64,000 nucleotides of DNA from Escarpia spicata. Taxonomy: Eukaryota > Annelida > Polychaeta > Sabellida > Siboglinidae. The stretch is from NCBI GenBank assembly GCA_963995525.1, contig OZ023206.1:7568919-7632918 (forward strand), in the 5' to 3' direction. A program made the position numbers and the translations under genes. Shown here in pieces: positions 11,650 through 23,260 of this stretch. The notes beneath the pieces are model-generated. The model made no database searches, was not told the origin of the DNA, and saw only the letters and a list, made by a program, of their open reading frames with translations. Positions within the stretch are counted from its first letter, which is position 1. The number at the start of each line of letters is the position of its first letter.

Positions 11650-14300
11650 CTAGACGTCTCGCGTCTATTACTAGTGAAAGCGGCATCGCTTTGGAATAAG
11701 CTTGACTTAATGCAGTTCAGTTACAAGGCGATGGGGTAGTTTATCGTCTTCTGCGCTATCGTATGACTTTCGATGAGTTTTTGATGAGAAACGCTGACAA
11801 CCACTACATCGAAATGCAGCCTATTCGTTATCACGTTTCATCGGGAGTAGCGTGCAGATACGATGTTTTTGTTATTGCGATACACGATATAAGCATGTCA
11901 GTATAATATCTAAGGTTTCGTAACACATAAATGACAACGTTCTATGACGACGAATTATTTCTTTATGAAGTTTTCTTCCGTAGCAATATTGGTTACCTTG
12001 CAACAGTTTGACAATGAGTTTCACAGCAACTTCATTTGTTCAGTTACATATACCAAGTCACGCTGGTTATATCAGGTTAATGATATATATTAGCACCCGG
12101 TATGGTTTGTATGCGTTTTGTCTTAAACAGATATGACAACAAACGGGGGCGCTGCTGTTGAAAATGTTCCGTGTGACTCCATCTGTTGCACACAATCATG
12201 CTACTAAAAAATCTAAGAAAATCCAAAAACATAGAGCCCCACCCGCATCAGTTGTCAGTGTTATATTATCGCTCGGTATTATTTGGGTTCCTACAATCAA
12301 TCAATAATTCACAAATCGGATTACAAATTTCCTCGGCTGTTTTTAGTATATTCATCTATTCAACGCTGATGATACAAATCATATTTCCATTTTAGCGAAG
12401 AAACGGTTCTAGTGCGTGCCACTAAAGGTGTTTGTGTAAGGAAATCCGAAACTAGCTTGACTGGTCGTGTTACTGATATTTGTGCCATGTATATCGTTTG
12501 TATTTATAATGTACATACTCAGTAGTTGAGTAACAAGAACCACATAAGCAGTATTGCGTTTACCTGAATGTCTATATGCCTGTATCTCTCTCTCTGTCTT
12601 CCTGTCTATATGCACACATATCTGTCTGACCGTCTGTCTGTCTTTCTATATGTCATGAAAACATAGCATCGTACGCTACGTTTTATATAGAGCAGAACCC
12701 CTCTAAAACGGACACCCAAGTGACTGATACAAACTAGCCTGATTAAAGAGGTGGCCGCATCAGAGAAACTCGTTTTTGCTATTTAGCATCGAAATCCCGT
12801 TTAGCGTCGTCAACCCTAGCGGAATACTGGCTCAGAGTTATTTCGACTTATACAACATTTCCTGGATGCAACACAGTAAAGTCTCTAAAATTAAAACATA
12901 TTAAACTAATAGTTTAAGTTGATTTGGGAAAATCTTATTTGTGATGGGGTAATCGTTTATAACCATTAAACAGTCTTCGACAACTAGGATGTTCGCTTTC
13001 GGCATTCGACATTACGTTCGTTTGACACTCTAAAATGGAATATTTGTAGGAATGCCTGGCGAAATATCCGTATGTGCGGAATGTTTTGTCATACCACTAT
13101 AGCAGTGTAATGCATATCCATTACTTTTAGAAACATCGTTGGCAAGGAATAACTTGCAATCCGCGACGTACTGGAGCCATCAATTTTATTTGATATATAT
13201 ATATATATATGTGTGATGTTGTTTAATGTCTGGAGTTTCCTTGTAGTTTGATTTGATCGGTTTAATATCTTTGGTGTTTCAGTGCCATAGAACCGCATTC
13301 ATTTCTCATCAGTGTTCGTTAGTCTCTGTGTGCCTCGTGTCAATATTTGTCTCGCTTACCACTTTGTAGAGGTCGGATATGTTTAAACATACTAGAAAAA
13401 TAAAAGACCGTGGATAGAATAATCCAAGAGGCGGTTCACTGTAGCTCATAAATGGAAGCATACTCGATTAATCGATTCTACAGCGGCACGTGTCAATCTT
13501 AACTGGCTTATTTCCCATTATAATACTAGAATCCGATGGATATTCCCATTGATTTGTAACCCACATTGCGTCACAGGTAATTATATCAAAATCCAATTTC
13601 CATGACATCTTGATATTTTGAGAGTATTACGTAAGAAACATCGGTGGATCATGGTTTCGGAATGACGGTCCGAAAAGTTCTGATATGAAAACAATGGTGT
13701 ACGTCTTCAACGTTCCGATAGTGTTAAAATATTCTAACATGGTATTAAATTGAAATATAATGTTAATATGTTACCTTCTTTCAAATGAGTTCACCATTCT
13801 TAGGGTAAACTGTTACACCAACGAATGTAACCAGCGATTAAAAATGAACGCATGGAATCATGCAAATATTGTAGCAATATTATTATATCCGAGAAATATA
13901 TGTAAATAAAAAATGTAGTAGATCAATGTTAATGTAACTACCAACGTTAATAAATAGTAATAATAATAATAATAATACACATTCTAGCAAGGTTAGTGTT
14001 TATTACATAACTAAACTTAATTAACAATAATTGTAATTCAGTCTAAACATGAGTATCAATAGTAATACTACGATGGTCAAGAACAAAAATGTAATCTTGC
14101 AGCAGTCCTCGGAAACCGGAACTCAGGTGCGCATCAATGTTGGGAAACGCTAAGATGTTAACATATATGTACGCTATTAAATATTTAACAAATGGATGAA
14201 ATTTGCTATGGAGTAATGACGGCGTGTGCGGTTAAACAAGCAAAATTATATGTAGATGACGGCGAAATGGTCTTACGTTTTCCACTCGCATTTCACACAT
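11650..14300. other. Gene-poor interval
   Basis: No coding region recognised. 12691-12775 (CCCCTCTAAAACGGACACC) resembles the terminal sequence of a pogo/Tigger-type transposon, and a similar stretch occurs at 43446-43510; it is probably a decayed end. A short (AT)n lies at 13190-13212. Confidence 0.45.
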
Positions 14301-14309
14301 GGGGAATGA

Positions 14310-14482
14310 ATTCCCAATTGTTGGTGTGGCAAGCGGTGAATTGTTGGTGTGACAAGCGGTGGATTGTTGATGTGGCAAGCGGTGAATTGTTGGTGTGGCA
14401 AGCGGTGAATTGTTGGTGTGGCAAGCGGTGAATTGTTGGTGTGGCAAGCGGTGAATTGTTGATGTGGCAAGCGGTGGTCTAA
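14310..14482. repeat. 23-bp tandem repeat, ~7 units
   Basis: The unit is built on GAATTGTTGGTGTGGCAAGC plus GGT. The 23-bp period keeps several phases open on both strands. No gene is supported. Confidence 0.95.
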
Positions 14483-14489
14483 AACAACA

Positions 14490-15730
14490 AGGAATGTTCT
14501 TAAATAGCGTGGTATCCAGTACGCAAAGCGTTTTACATTTCACCCCGGTACAGTTGTAGAGACAGAGAACGTCCCTCTCAGTTCTTGCATGCTTCCTTCG
14601 TGACTTGTAACGTGCTGTTGATCTCTCCTCATTATCCTCTCAGTTCGGTAAAAGGGTGAAATTCAAAGAGGATATTACAAGGGACACGACGCAGCATCAC
14701 ATAACTGTCGCATGTACATCAGAATACATTCTGATTGAAAACTCTTCCCGCCGGACGGATTCAGAAGGAGCCAGAACATGTTATGTTCCTGCAAATAAGA
14801 GGAAATCACGCGTTCACAATTAAATAAGGCCAACGCATCAACGGAGAACCATTATGGCAGCCGAAGAAGACGGCGTGCCATCATGATATATCATATATAA
14901 TCCAGTCCGCTGCACACGGCTGATTGTTCGAGACAATCCAGATAGCTTAGATTTGAGAAAAGACGAAGGAAACTATTTTCACAATGCATTGAAAGTGGTC
15001 GTTGGATAACTTCTGTGACACAGATTTAACAAGACACAATAACCTTAGAGAGAATAAGTCCCAGACGGCGAGCGGACAATGAAGGTTTGACTTATGATGG
15101 GCCTACATGGCGTTATATCTGCTAGTATACGGCCACACAATGATATCCATCATCATCATCATACGACGACCCGTCTCGATGCTGGACGGCCAAACGCCGG
15201 ATGGGCAGCATGAGTCCCAAGATAATGCAAGTTACTGCAATAGCCTACTGACTGATGTAATCGCTTCTGTCTTATCGTCTACTTGCAATGTTTGGTCACG
15301 TCTGGCTCAGTATGTCATTCTAACACGGCGTGTGATTGCATGGGTATGTCCTGGGTGGCGTGATGTCAGACGCTGGAGTCCAGCGGACTGCAGTCCATTG
15401 CTAGCATGCAGACGCGATCTCTATAGTTGATTGATTGATTTTGCGTACTGGGCCAAAGTCAGAGCTATCATGTTTGTCCTCGAATAGAGTGATATAGGAA
15501 CGTACTAAACGCTAGTTGGTTGTAGGAATCATGTAATGATTCATAAGAATTTGTTGATGTTGAAGTGCACTGTTTGATGTCAGTGTGTGTACTCCCGCAT
15601 CAAACTGGTGCCCAGCATTCTACAAGTACGCACACTGCACAGCAGCATTACCATCGTCATCATAGTAATCGTTGTTGTCGTTGTCGTAGCCGCAGCTGTC
15701 GCCGTCGTCATCATCATCATCACCACCATC
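14490..15730. other. Unassigned interval
   Basis: No recognisable gene. An open frame at 15107-15430 has no visible domain. Trinucleotide tracts (ATC/GTC) lie at 15135-15165 and 15650-15730, the latter abutting the 5' truncation point of the next LINE. Confidence 0.4.
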
Positions 15731-15731
15731 A

Positions 15732-16965
15732 TAATATATGCTGATGATACAACTCTATCAAGTACACTAAATACTTTCAGCGATAACATACATGACGAAA
15801 ATTTAGAATCTTTAATAAATGAAGAACTTTCAAAAATAAATTAATGGCTCAAAATAAATAAATTATCGCTAAACGTAGCAAAATCGAAATACATGACATT
15901 TCAAAAGGCAAAGAAAAATATACAGACACTTACTCTGAAGATAGACAATGTAAATATTGAACAAGTAAAAGAATTTAATTTTTGGGGTTTAATTATAGAT
16001 ACAAATCTAAACTGGAAAAAGCATACTGAAAAAATATCAAATGCTTGTTCTAAAAAAATTGGCATTTTAAATAAATTAAAATATGTGTTCATATTAAAAT
16101 AATATTATATAATTCTTTAATAGTGCCACACATAAATTATTGCATAATGGTGTGGAGCTTTCAATCAAATAGAATAATAAAACTTCAAAAAAAGCCCTGA
16201 GAATTATTACCTTAAGTAATTATACCTCCCACACAGAACCACTTCACAAAAAACTCAACTTGTTAAAAGTAGATGACATTCTTAAATTACAACAATTAAA
16301 ATTTTACTATAAATATTTACATAATGACTTACCAGTTTATTTATAATGTTTAAATATGAGGTACATAATCATTATACAAGAGTCAAAAATAAAATATACA
16401 CTTATAAAATTAAACATGAATTTGCTAAGAAATGTCTTAGGCATAATTTGCCACTTTTATTAAATACCATTCCTGATATTGTCAAAGAAAAGCTTAGTAC
16501 ACACAGTTCACAAGGATTTGCCAAGTATGTTAAACTTTATTTTTTACAAAACTATCAAGTAACATGCACTAGGCAAAATTGCTATATATGTATGCAAAAT
16601 TAAGAACCGACAACCACCTGTCAACTTGTTAACAAAACAGTGCCTAAACGACAAACTCAGTAATCATGTAAACTTGCTTACACTACACACATGCATATAT
16701 ATTATGTTTTTTTGTTTTTGTTTTTCTTCTTTTTATTCTGGAAGAATTTGATTAGGTGATGTATTGATTCAGTTAAAGTTTTATTACAAAAGGTGGCTCC
16801 TCGATAGCGACTACCACAGTCTTAGAGAAGTCTCCTGACCCTACTTTTCGTTATTTATCATACATTATACCATGTTTACCATAAGGTTATATATTTGTAT
16901 TATTTAATTTTTACATGGATGCATTGTATGTATTATTTGAAAAGTCTGGGTCAAATAAAACAAAT
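15732..16965 (+). mobile_element. 5'-truncated LINE (reverse transcriptase C-terminal part)
   Basis: It begins at the RT catalytic motif Y-A-D-D-T (about 15736-15750). It continues through the thumb region (WLKINKLSLNVAKSKYM, FNFWGLIIDTNLNWKKH) to a C-terminal domain ending at 16603. Stops and frame changes occur at about 15842, 16100 and 16345. The 3' UTR includes a CTCGATAGCGACTACC stretch resembling the CTCATGATAGCGACA stretches in the 3' parts of the RTE elements at 49460 and 61010, and ends in AAATAAAACAAA followed by (TTC)n. The truncation and simple-repeat tail fit target-primed reverse transcription. The clade is probably jockey/L2-like; not certain. Confidence 0.8.
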
Positions 16966-17199
16966 TCTTCTTCTTCTTCTTCATCATAATTATAATAATA
17001 ATAGTAATCATCATCACCATCGCCTACATCATCACCATCATGACGGCGGTCTTTGACGAGCACTTCCTCTCCGACTCGTTCCTTTTCTCCCATATGTTGT
17101 CTGTTTCCTTTAGTGATACACCCATATCTCTTGGCTGTCCATTGTTGCATGTATCTCATTTATATTCTCCAGCCTTTCGTGTTCTTCAAGCAGATGCAC

Positions 17200-17759
17200 G
17201 AATGTCTTGCGTCTAGCCATTCCGTGTCTTCGTTCCCGGAATAACAAATTTACAATTTGTGATGGCGGTAATGTCCTGTTGATTTCAGTCTTCTTTAACG
17301 AATTTTATTAGGCTTTGAGAAGGTTGTCACTCACTACACTCATTCGATGTGTGGCTCTGCCAATTTACATTCAGAGTTGTTCTGAGAAATATTGTATAAC
17401 ATTCATAGAAATGATCTTTTAGCTGTTTTATTGTAAGTGTACACTGATGCCATGGTGGAAGTGCCGAGCGTCGTTTTGCCAATAAGTCAACGTTCTAGTG
17501 CTCCGCGTGACGCTCCCTTTACACTTTCTTGTCCAGACACTGTCTGTACGAAAGTGATCTCTCCATTATAACGCCCACGTAGGTCAGCAATAAATGATAG
17601 ACAACGCTGTTCCCGATCATGTCCAGGTCGCATTTGTCTTCTCAGTTGTAAAGATAAACGACAACGGTGACTGTTTTCATATCGCTTAGTGTAAGTCACC
17701 GCTGTCGCACGCAGGGAGAGAGGACAGTTGTCTTGTGAAGACCAGCCTCGTCGTTTGAA
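17200..17759. other. Unassigned interval
   Basis: No recognisable gene. A minus-strand open frame at 17487-17780 has no domain I can name. Confidence 0.35.
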
Positions 17760-18240
17760 CGACCAAAACATTGGGAGCATCGTTCATTGGTCATCCAAAA
17801 GTAGCGGTGTGGTTAGAGCATTGGGAGCATCGTTCATAGGTCATCCAAAAGTTGCGGTGTGGTTAGAGCATTGGGAACTTCGTTCATTGGTCATCCAAAA
17901 GTAGCGGTGTGGTTAAAGCATCCCACTCTAAGTGGAGTGAATTTGGGTTTAAATCGTCTTGTTTTCTTTTCGAAGCATGGACAGTTTTGTTCCCCCTACG
18001 TTGGTTCTGTCAACCCAGTGCATTCATGATTACCTGTATATAGTTTGTTGTGAGTAAGTGTGTACGAATAGTCCTCGCGAATTAACTGCAGCGTGGTTGA
18101 ATGCTTCCAAGAGAAGTGGAGGTTGTGTGTATTGAATAGGTCTGCTATGGAGGAAAGTACAAAGCGCTTTGAATAGTCCTAAGGACTTTCCTTTAAGCTG
18201 TATTGTGTTTCTGGGGATAAAAGATTACTTGATCTATGCG
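17760..18240 (+). mobile_element. tRNA-derived SINE with triplicated head
   Basis: The head contains a tRNA A-box-like GTAGCGGTGTGGTTAAAGCA and a B-box-like GGGTTTAAATC near 17945. A ~55-bp piece including CATTGGGA..TTCGTTCAT and the A-box is present three times in tandem (about 17767, 17820, 17875). The body includes GCAGCGTGG..GTGCTTCC-type sequence shared with 18850-19110, then TTTGAATAGTCCTAAGGACTT near 18168. It would depend on RNA polymerase III and LINE machinery. Confidence 0.6.
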
Positions 18241-18850
18241 TAAATGTACGTTTTTGTTTTATTACTCCCTGGCAGACCTGCTTAATCTCAACTCCTCTGA
18301 GAAGCATTCGTTAATCTGTTGTCTGGAAAATCCTAGCTTAATGGCGCAACAAAACCGAAGTATTAAGTGTTCTCATAAACGTGTACTAAGCAAGAGTCGT
18401 CTGCAGATAGATGGAATTGCTAAGAAGCTAAGGACGATATGCAGTATTAAAAATACGTTTCAAGATGACGGCAAAATTAAACTATATTTCTGCCGACTAA
18501 ATTAATCACGAAAAGTAGAGTGGTCGTCCGCAGACAGTGCAAATTTGACTAGCTTTGAAAACAAAACGTCCAACCAGCATAACGTCGCCAATCGCCCACA
18601 CGGACAGGCACGTTCTTAGCCAGGTGTTTGCCTTTTAGTCTTGCATTATTTATGAATTCTGGGTACAAACGACCGTCCGGTCCTTCAACCTTTCAGCTTT
18701 TGACTGCTAATGCCATTTCCTCATCAGTGAAAATGTCTGTCCCGTACACGGAAGAACTTTGCGATTTCTGTAGCACAGACATGACCTTGTGCACTTGACA
18801 TATGACTTGATGGACCATGTATGGTAATTACCTTTTGTGGATGAGTGGTA
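18240..18850. other. Unassigned interval
   Basis: An open frame at 18236-18505 encodes no domain I recognise. The minus strand near 18570-18760 reads TDEEMALAVKS..EGPDGR, faintly like a LINE linker, but the similarity is too weak to call. Confidence 0.3.
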
Positions 18851-19110
18851 ATGCGATATTGTGCGTGATATCGTAGTGGTCAGAGCGTTGGTGTGTGAAT
18901 TGGGAGTTTGAACCCTCGTGTTGCCGTTCTGAACATTACACATATTCTTTCCCGCTAGGTGGCTACAGTTCACTCAGCTGTATGAATGAGTTTCTGATAA
19001 CAGACAGTAGTGGATATTAGTGTGCGAATAGTGTTTGCGCAATAATTGCAGCGTGGCGTAGTGCTTCCTAGAGAAGTCGAGTTATTCGAAGTGTAACTTC
19101 CGGTGGTGAA
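18850..19110 (+). mobile_element. tRNA-derived SINE
   Basis: A-box-like ATCGTAGTGGTCAGAGCG at about 18870 and B-box-like GAGTTTGAACCCTCG at about 18907 lie at normal tRNA spacing. A core with AGTTCACTCAGCTGTATGAATG and a tail with TGCAGCGTGG..GTGCTTCC.AGAGAAGT follow, shared with the SINE at 17760-18240. Confidence 0.7.
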
Positions 19111-19330
19111 TTGGTTTGAATCTGGTGCAGCAAACTTACGAAAATATAAGAATATTTTATCAAGATAAGTGATATTATTGAGTGTATAGCATACATAACG
19201 TAATTATAGATATATAGTAAGCAATAGGTTTTGTTAAAAGTTAGCTAGAGGGAGTAATCTAGGGTAGATTAAAAGTAGGCGATTTGAGAGCGATAATTGG
19301 GGACGTTAATGGAATCGCCCTGTTCTTCTA

Positions 19331-19723
19331 CAGTTAGAAGAACAGGGCGAACTGGTGTACCAAATACCGTGCAAGAATTGTGGTGGGGAATACATTGAGG
19401 AGACAGGAAGACTACTCAAAACAAGACTGGAGGAACACAGAAAGGACGTAGACAACACGAAAAATGAGAAATACACAAGGAGCGGAAAAAAAAGATTGAT
19501 GTCTACCATCAATAAATCCGCCCTTACAGACCATGCGACAACTGAAAACCATATCATAGACTGGGAGGGAGTGAAAATTGTTGACAAAGAACCCAACAGA
19601 AGAATTCGGCAAATCAAGGAAGCCATCTGGATCAGAAAAACCCAAACACCCATCAACAGAGACGAGGGCAATTACGAACTGCCTCACGTGTACGATGACG
19701 TCATTCAGCGTCATAGGTACTGA
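19331..19723 (+). pseudogene. Penelope-like GIY-YIG endonuclease domain (5' truncated)
   Basis: About 130 codons to a TGA at 19721-19723. The start reads ELVYQIPCKNCGGEYIEETG, the form in which Penelope elements carry the GIY-YIG nick-making endonuclease. The catalytic-region R and E (TRLEEHRKDV) and the H/N segment (SALTDHATTENHIIDW) follow. The usual YIGETGR is YIEETGR here, an E for the glycine, which may impair activity. The reverse transcriptase part is absent upstream, so this is a remnant, open but probably non-functional alone. The first ATG inside the frame (19355) is not a true start. Confidence 0.8.
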
Positions 19724-19762
19724 TGAAGTCGACGTGACACGTCAACGAAAGCCTCTACCAGG
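19715..19762 (+). ncRNA. Hammerhead ribozyme-like core
   Basis: CTGATGA at 19720-19726 overlaps the endonuclease stop codon. A strong stem II (GACGT with ACGTC) and GAAA at 19747-19750 follow. GGTA just before CTGATGA can pair with TACC at 19756-19759, giving a short stem I around a UC cleavage dinucleotide. Penelope-like elements are known to carry hammerheads in their terminal repeats. Stem III is at most one to two pairs. Inferred from sequence only. Confidence 0.5.
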
Positions 19763-19769
19763 TAATTTA

Positions 19770-19960
19770 ACATGATTCTTGGATATGAAAAATGAAAGTT
19801 TCGAATTTGAAAACGAACTATCCTGAAGAATGTTCAGTAATAATCGGAACGTTGTTTACAAAGTAGGTCACTGGCGAAGTTAACGTAACGTGAACGACAA
19901 TAGAATAGCGTTATTTGAGATAATCGATGTAGTTAGATGAGTAATTAAAACCTGAAAAAT
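19770..19960. other. Spacer between Penelope fragment and Ginger-like block
   Basis: No gene seen. Confidence 0.4.
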
Positions 19961-20520
19961 CGTCTACACTATCAACAATTACTATCACAAATCGACACAA
20001 TTAAATATCACTCGTAAAATAATAATATAGACGTCGCAAAAAATGTTGCCATTTATGTGGCTATGTTGCGCAAATATAAGTTTAGCACCTGACGAGCAGA
20101 CACATAATTGCATGGCGTTCATCGTGCCAGATATGAACGACACATAAACTCAACTGTTTCCCATTAATTTCCCCATAAACGTCTTCTCATTCCGACAAAT
20201 GACATACACACAATATCCTTTCAGTATATGTATACCATTACTACCGTCCTTTTGATGGAATACAATCACATATTTTGAAAGTACCTGGAAGTTGGGTTGC
20301 CATCAAAATAATGCTTGCGTAGTACCACTTTGGGTAAGCCCCAAACCGTTCTCTTAACCGCAATGCAAGCCCGCTTCCCTTCCCGTATTATTTTACATAT
20401 GGTGCATTTACATCGTATGCCTTGGCTAAAGTCCAAACTCCCTCCCTCCCTCGAAAGGTCCGGACGAAACATACTCAACTATATTATGAATTCGTTGACT
20501 TTCACTCCAAGCACATCTAA

Positions 20521-21483
20521 CTACACCGATATTAAATCTCCATCATCCAATACATAACACAACATCTTGTGAATAATTTCATCGGGCAGGTCACACAATG
20601 TTCTGAATGTTGACATGCCAATTGAATTTCGTCCAATTTCGATTGATTCTCCAACTATGTTCTCTTTGATTTGGATGTCCATCTCTTTCTCGGGATGCCT
20701 ATTTGGTAGCTCGTTTGGATACTTCCGGTAGATTGAAATATTGTTAGCCTCTAGATTATGCGCATAGCCAACTTTGCCAACTTCTGGTCCGGGTGCATGT
20801 CCGCTGTTGTCGAATTCTCGTTCAGGCGAACTACTCCACGTTATTTGATCACTAGCTACGACAACCTCTCGTACATCATCACTATTTGCGTCTAGGCATA
20901 CGTAGTGCTCGCCGCTACCCTCATGGAAATGCCCTAAGATAACACAAGGTTGACCATTTGTCACCTGAGAAAGTCCATCAGGTCGAATGAGAGTCGTTCT
21001 ATGATTCAGAGTAGATACTAAAACTATTTGGAGATTGAACAATTGAGACATTGCTTGCAAAGTTATTTGATCCCCAAATTCATGTTGTAAGTTCATACGA
21101 TCAATACTGAACTCTCCATTCGGTGAGATAACTGCTCCATGGTACACCCTGCTCGGAGCTGTGAGGTAACTGCTCCATGGTACACCCTGCTCGGAGCTGT
21201 GAGGTAACTGCTTCATGGTACACCCTGCTCGGAGCTGTGAGATAACTGCTCCATGGTACACCCGGCTCGGAGCTGTGAGATAACTGCTCCATGGTACACC
21301 CTGCTCGGAGCTTCCCAATGCCCTGTGGGTATCCAGATAGTTCACTACTTCTCGTCGCGATGTATCTGCGCTTCTATGAATCCCCAGCTTTGCCAAATGA
21401 TACGCCATTGCAGCGAACTGACAACTGCCGTCACCTGGCGGACAGTAGCTGATATGAAGACCGAATTCTTACACAAGACTGTC
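20521..21483 (-). pseudogene. OTU-family cysteine protease with F-box-like tail, copy 2
   Basis: Reading minus from about 21483: the P-G-D-G-S-C nucleophile motif (D-G-S-C at 21421-21432) and the AMAYHLAKLGIHRSADTSRR helix, then five units of the 38-bp repeat (~63 residues). The rest of the OTU domain follows: FGDQITLQAMSQLFNLQIVL, and EHYVCLD with the catalytic His near 20893-20915. An LPDEIIHKMLCYV F-box-like motif lies near 20565-20600. The frame is continuous from the nucleophile to 20521, so the repeat is read through in frame. OTU proteases remove ubiquitin from proteins; transposon OTUs are of unknown role. The frame breaks beyond 20521, though homologous sequence continues to ~20260. 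Whether the insert tolerates folding is doubtful. Confidence 0.65.
21121..21312. repeat. 38-bp tandem repeat, 5 units, in OTU frame
   Basis: Same unit as 4317-5868. Five copies total about 190 bp, leaving the flanking OTU halves in one minus-strand frame. Confidence 0.95.
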
Positions 21484-21579
21484 GATTACTATCCGTGGGC
21501 ATAGGTATGTAATACTTGACTTGAGAGTATTGTTCGGTGTCGATGCCAATTCTGTCACGTGACACAATTTTTCTATAGC

Positions 21580-22830
21580 GTGCTCTGTGCGTGGAGGGAA
21601 GAACCTCACTCTGTAGAAATGTTTCTCTTTTTGCATTCTACTATACTACCATGCAGTGCCCATACCTTCTTCGGTACCTTGTGTTTTTGCAATTTGTATC
21701 GAACTAACACCCGTGCTCCGGGTTCGTATACAGGGGTTTTTAGACTCCGCATCAACGCTTTATTTTTGTGCTCATTGCAATGACGAGTGGCTTTTTCAGC
21801 TACTTTTCGCACCGCGTTGCATATGTTTAATCGACTCTTGATATCACCTTCACGAATTTGAACAGCAGCCACACGTGTATTGAAATTACGCTGTCGCCCA
21901 AAATAAACATGGAATGGGCTTTGCCATTTCAAACATTCCTTATTTCTTTCTCATAAGAAGGCAGCTGGCGTACTCAATTGATACCTATCTGATTGTATTT
22001 CACTAAGTCAAATGCAATTTTCTTGTTTAGTATTTGGTTCATTCTTTCAATTTTGCCGACTTTGAGGATGATAAGGTCTACTGGGTCTGACGGTTACGTG
22101 TTGTTTTTTAGCCTTCTTTTCACATGTTTCCGGAATTCGGTACCACAATTGTGCTGAACAAGGCGGGGGTACCCATACAATTCTAATATGTCCGTGAGCC
22201 TGACCATTACTGTCGATTATTTTTTATCAGGTAAGGGTCTTAACCAAGTGTATCTACTGAACACGTCAAGAACGCACAGCACGTAAGAATACGCAGTGTC
22301 AGCATAGAGTATTTTACTCCTTGTCATGTCTACAAGATCTATTTGGAGTTTGTCCTGTACTCCTCTGCTTCGAATGATTGTGTGTGGTGCTTTATTCACG
22401 AAGCGCGCCGTCATTATCTGGTGTCGCAATCCTTGGGAAAGCACATGACTTATTGCATGTTCCGACAAACACATCTCATTCTTAAGTGAATGATGCACGC
22501 GCTGTTGTCCAATTCCTCTCCGGCGACCATATTGCTCCTTGACCAACTTAGTGACATCGTACGTTTAAAAAAAAATTCTTGTTGTCTTAATACAGGTCTG
22601 TGCCGACTAACTTGTAGCTTAGCCTGTTCCTATAGTATTTGGTCAACGCGCTCCTTTCAGCAGTCGTCCGTTCGCAAACAGGGGACAAACGATTTCTACT
22701 CAACAGCTGTTGTATTATCTCGAAGTGAGTGTCGGGTAGCACCGAACAAGTTGTTTTTAGTCTCGCAGGGAAGCAATCACAAGCCAGAAGAAGAGACGAA
22801 ATTAGCAACCTGCGGAAAAAACGAGAACAT
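21580..22830 (-). pseudogene. Ginger/KRBA2-like integrase, copy 2 (frameshifted)
   Basis: Minus strand, N- to C-terminal: a basic H2C2-like region; KAPHTIIRSRGVQDKLQIDLVDM (first half at 22360-22390) with the first catalytic Asp in QIDLVD; LDVFSRYTWLRPLPDKK near 22220-22260. Then a frameshifted core (second Asp, E-R-M-N region near 22040-22160) and a GPY/F-like part (ARVLVRYKLQKHKVPKKVW) at 21640-21720. Several frame changes separate these blocks. Family knowledge: such integrases mediate cut-and-paste movement in Ginger elements and were also domesticated as KRBA2. Neighbouring OTU coding on the same strand suggests one polyprotein or two adjacent frames. Confidence 0.7.
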
Positions 22831-22879
22831 GTACCAATCGCCTGAACTATAAACGTAGTTTCTATCCAAACTAATAATT

Positions 22880-23260
22880 ATGCGCTAAACGCTCAGGGTG
22901 AATTTACGGTTAGTATACGGTTTTAGATTAGGGTTTGGGTTAGGGCTAAGATCAGGTAAGGTTTGGATTACATTCAGGTTAGGGTCCGGGTTAGGGTGTG
23001 TTACAACTGTTAATGTAATAATTAACTGATAATGTAATATGTGCCCGATAATGTATTGAAATTAACCAAAAAGGTAATAAAATCAATCAATAATGTAATA
23101 AAATTGACCAATAACGTAAGTGTCTGATACCGTAATAACAACGAACCATAATGTAATAAACCTTCTGTCCAATATGTAATTATTTGTTATTGATAATGTA
23201 ATACCTTTATCCTGCCCATAATGTAATAACTGTTGACTGATAATGTAATAACAGGGAAAT
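22880..23260. repeat. Degenerate AATGTAATA-type array, copy 2
   Basis: Counterpart of 7160-7520: GGTTAGGGT-rich start, then spaced GATAATGTAATA motifs. Confidence 0.7.

Larger units (their letters stand above)
19316..19770 (+). mobile_element. Penelope-like element fragment
   Basis: A 3' fragment of a Penelope-like retroelement containing the GIY-YIG endonuclease region and a hammerhead-like RNA core. The left edge is a perfect 14-bp inverted repeat (19316-19329 against 19336-19349, six-base loop). The fragment therefore begins at a fold-back junction, a common form of 5' end for reverse-transcribed inserts. Confidence 0.7.

Noticed and set aside
15107..15430. 107-codon plus-strand frame as a gene
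   Set aside because: No domain, no conserved copy in the window, next to trinucleotide repeats.
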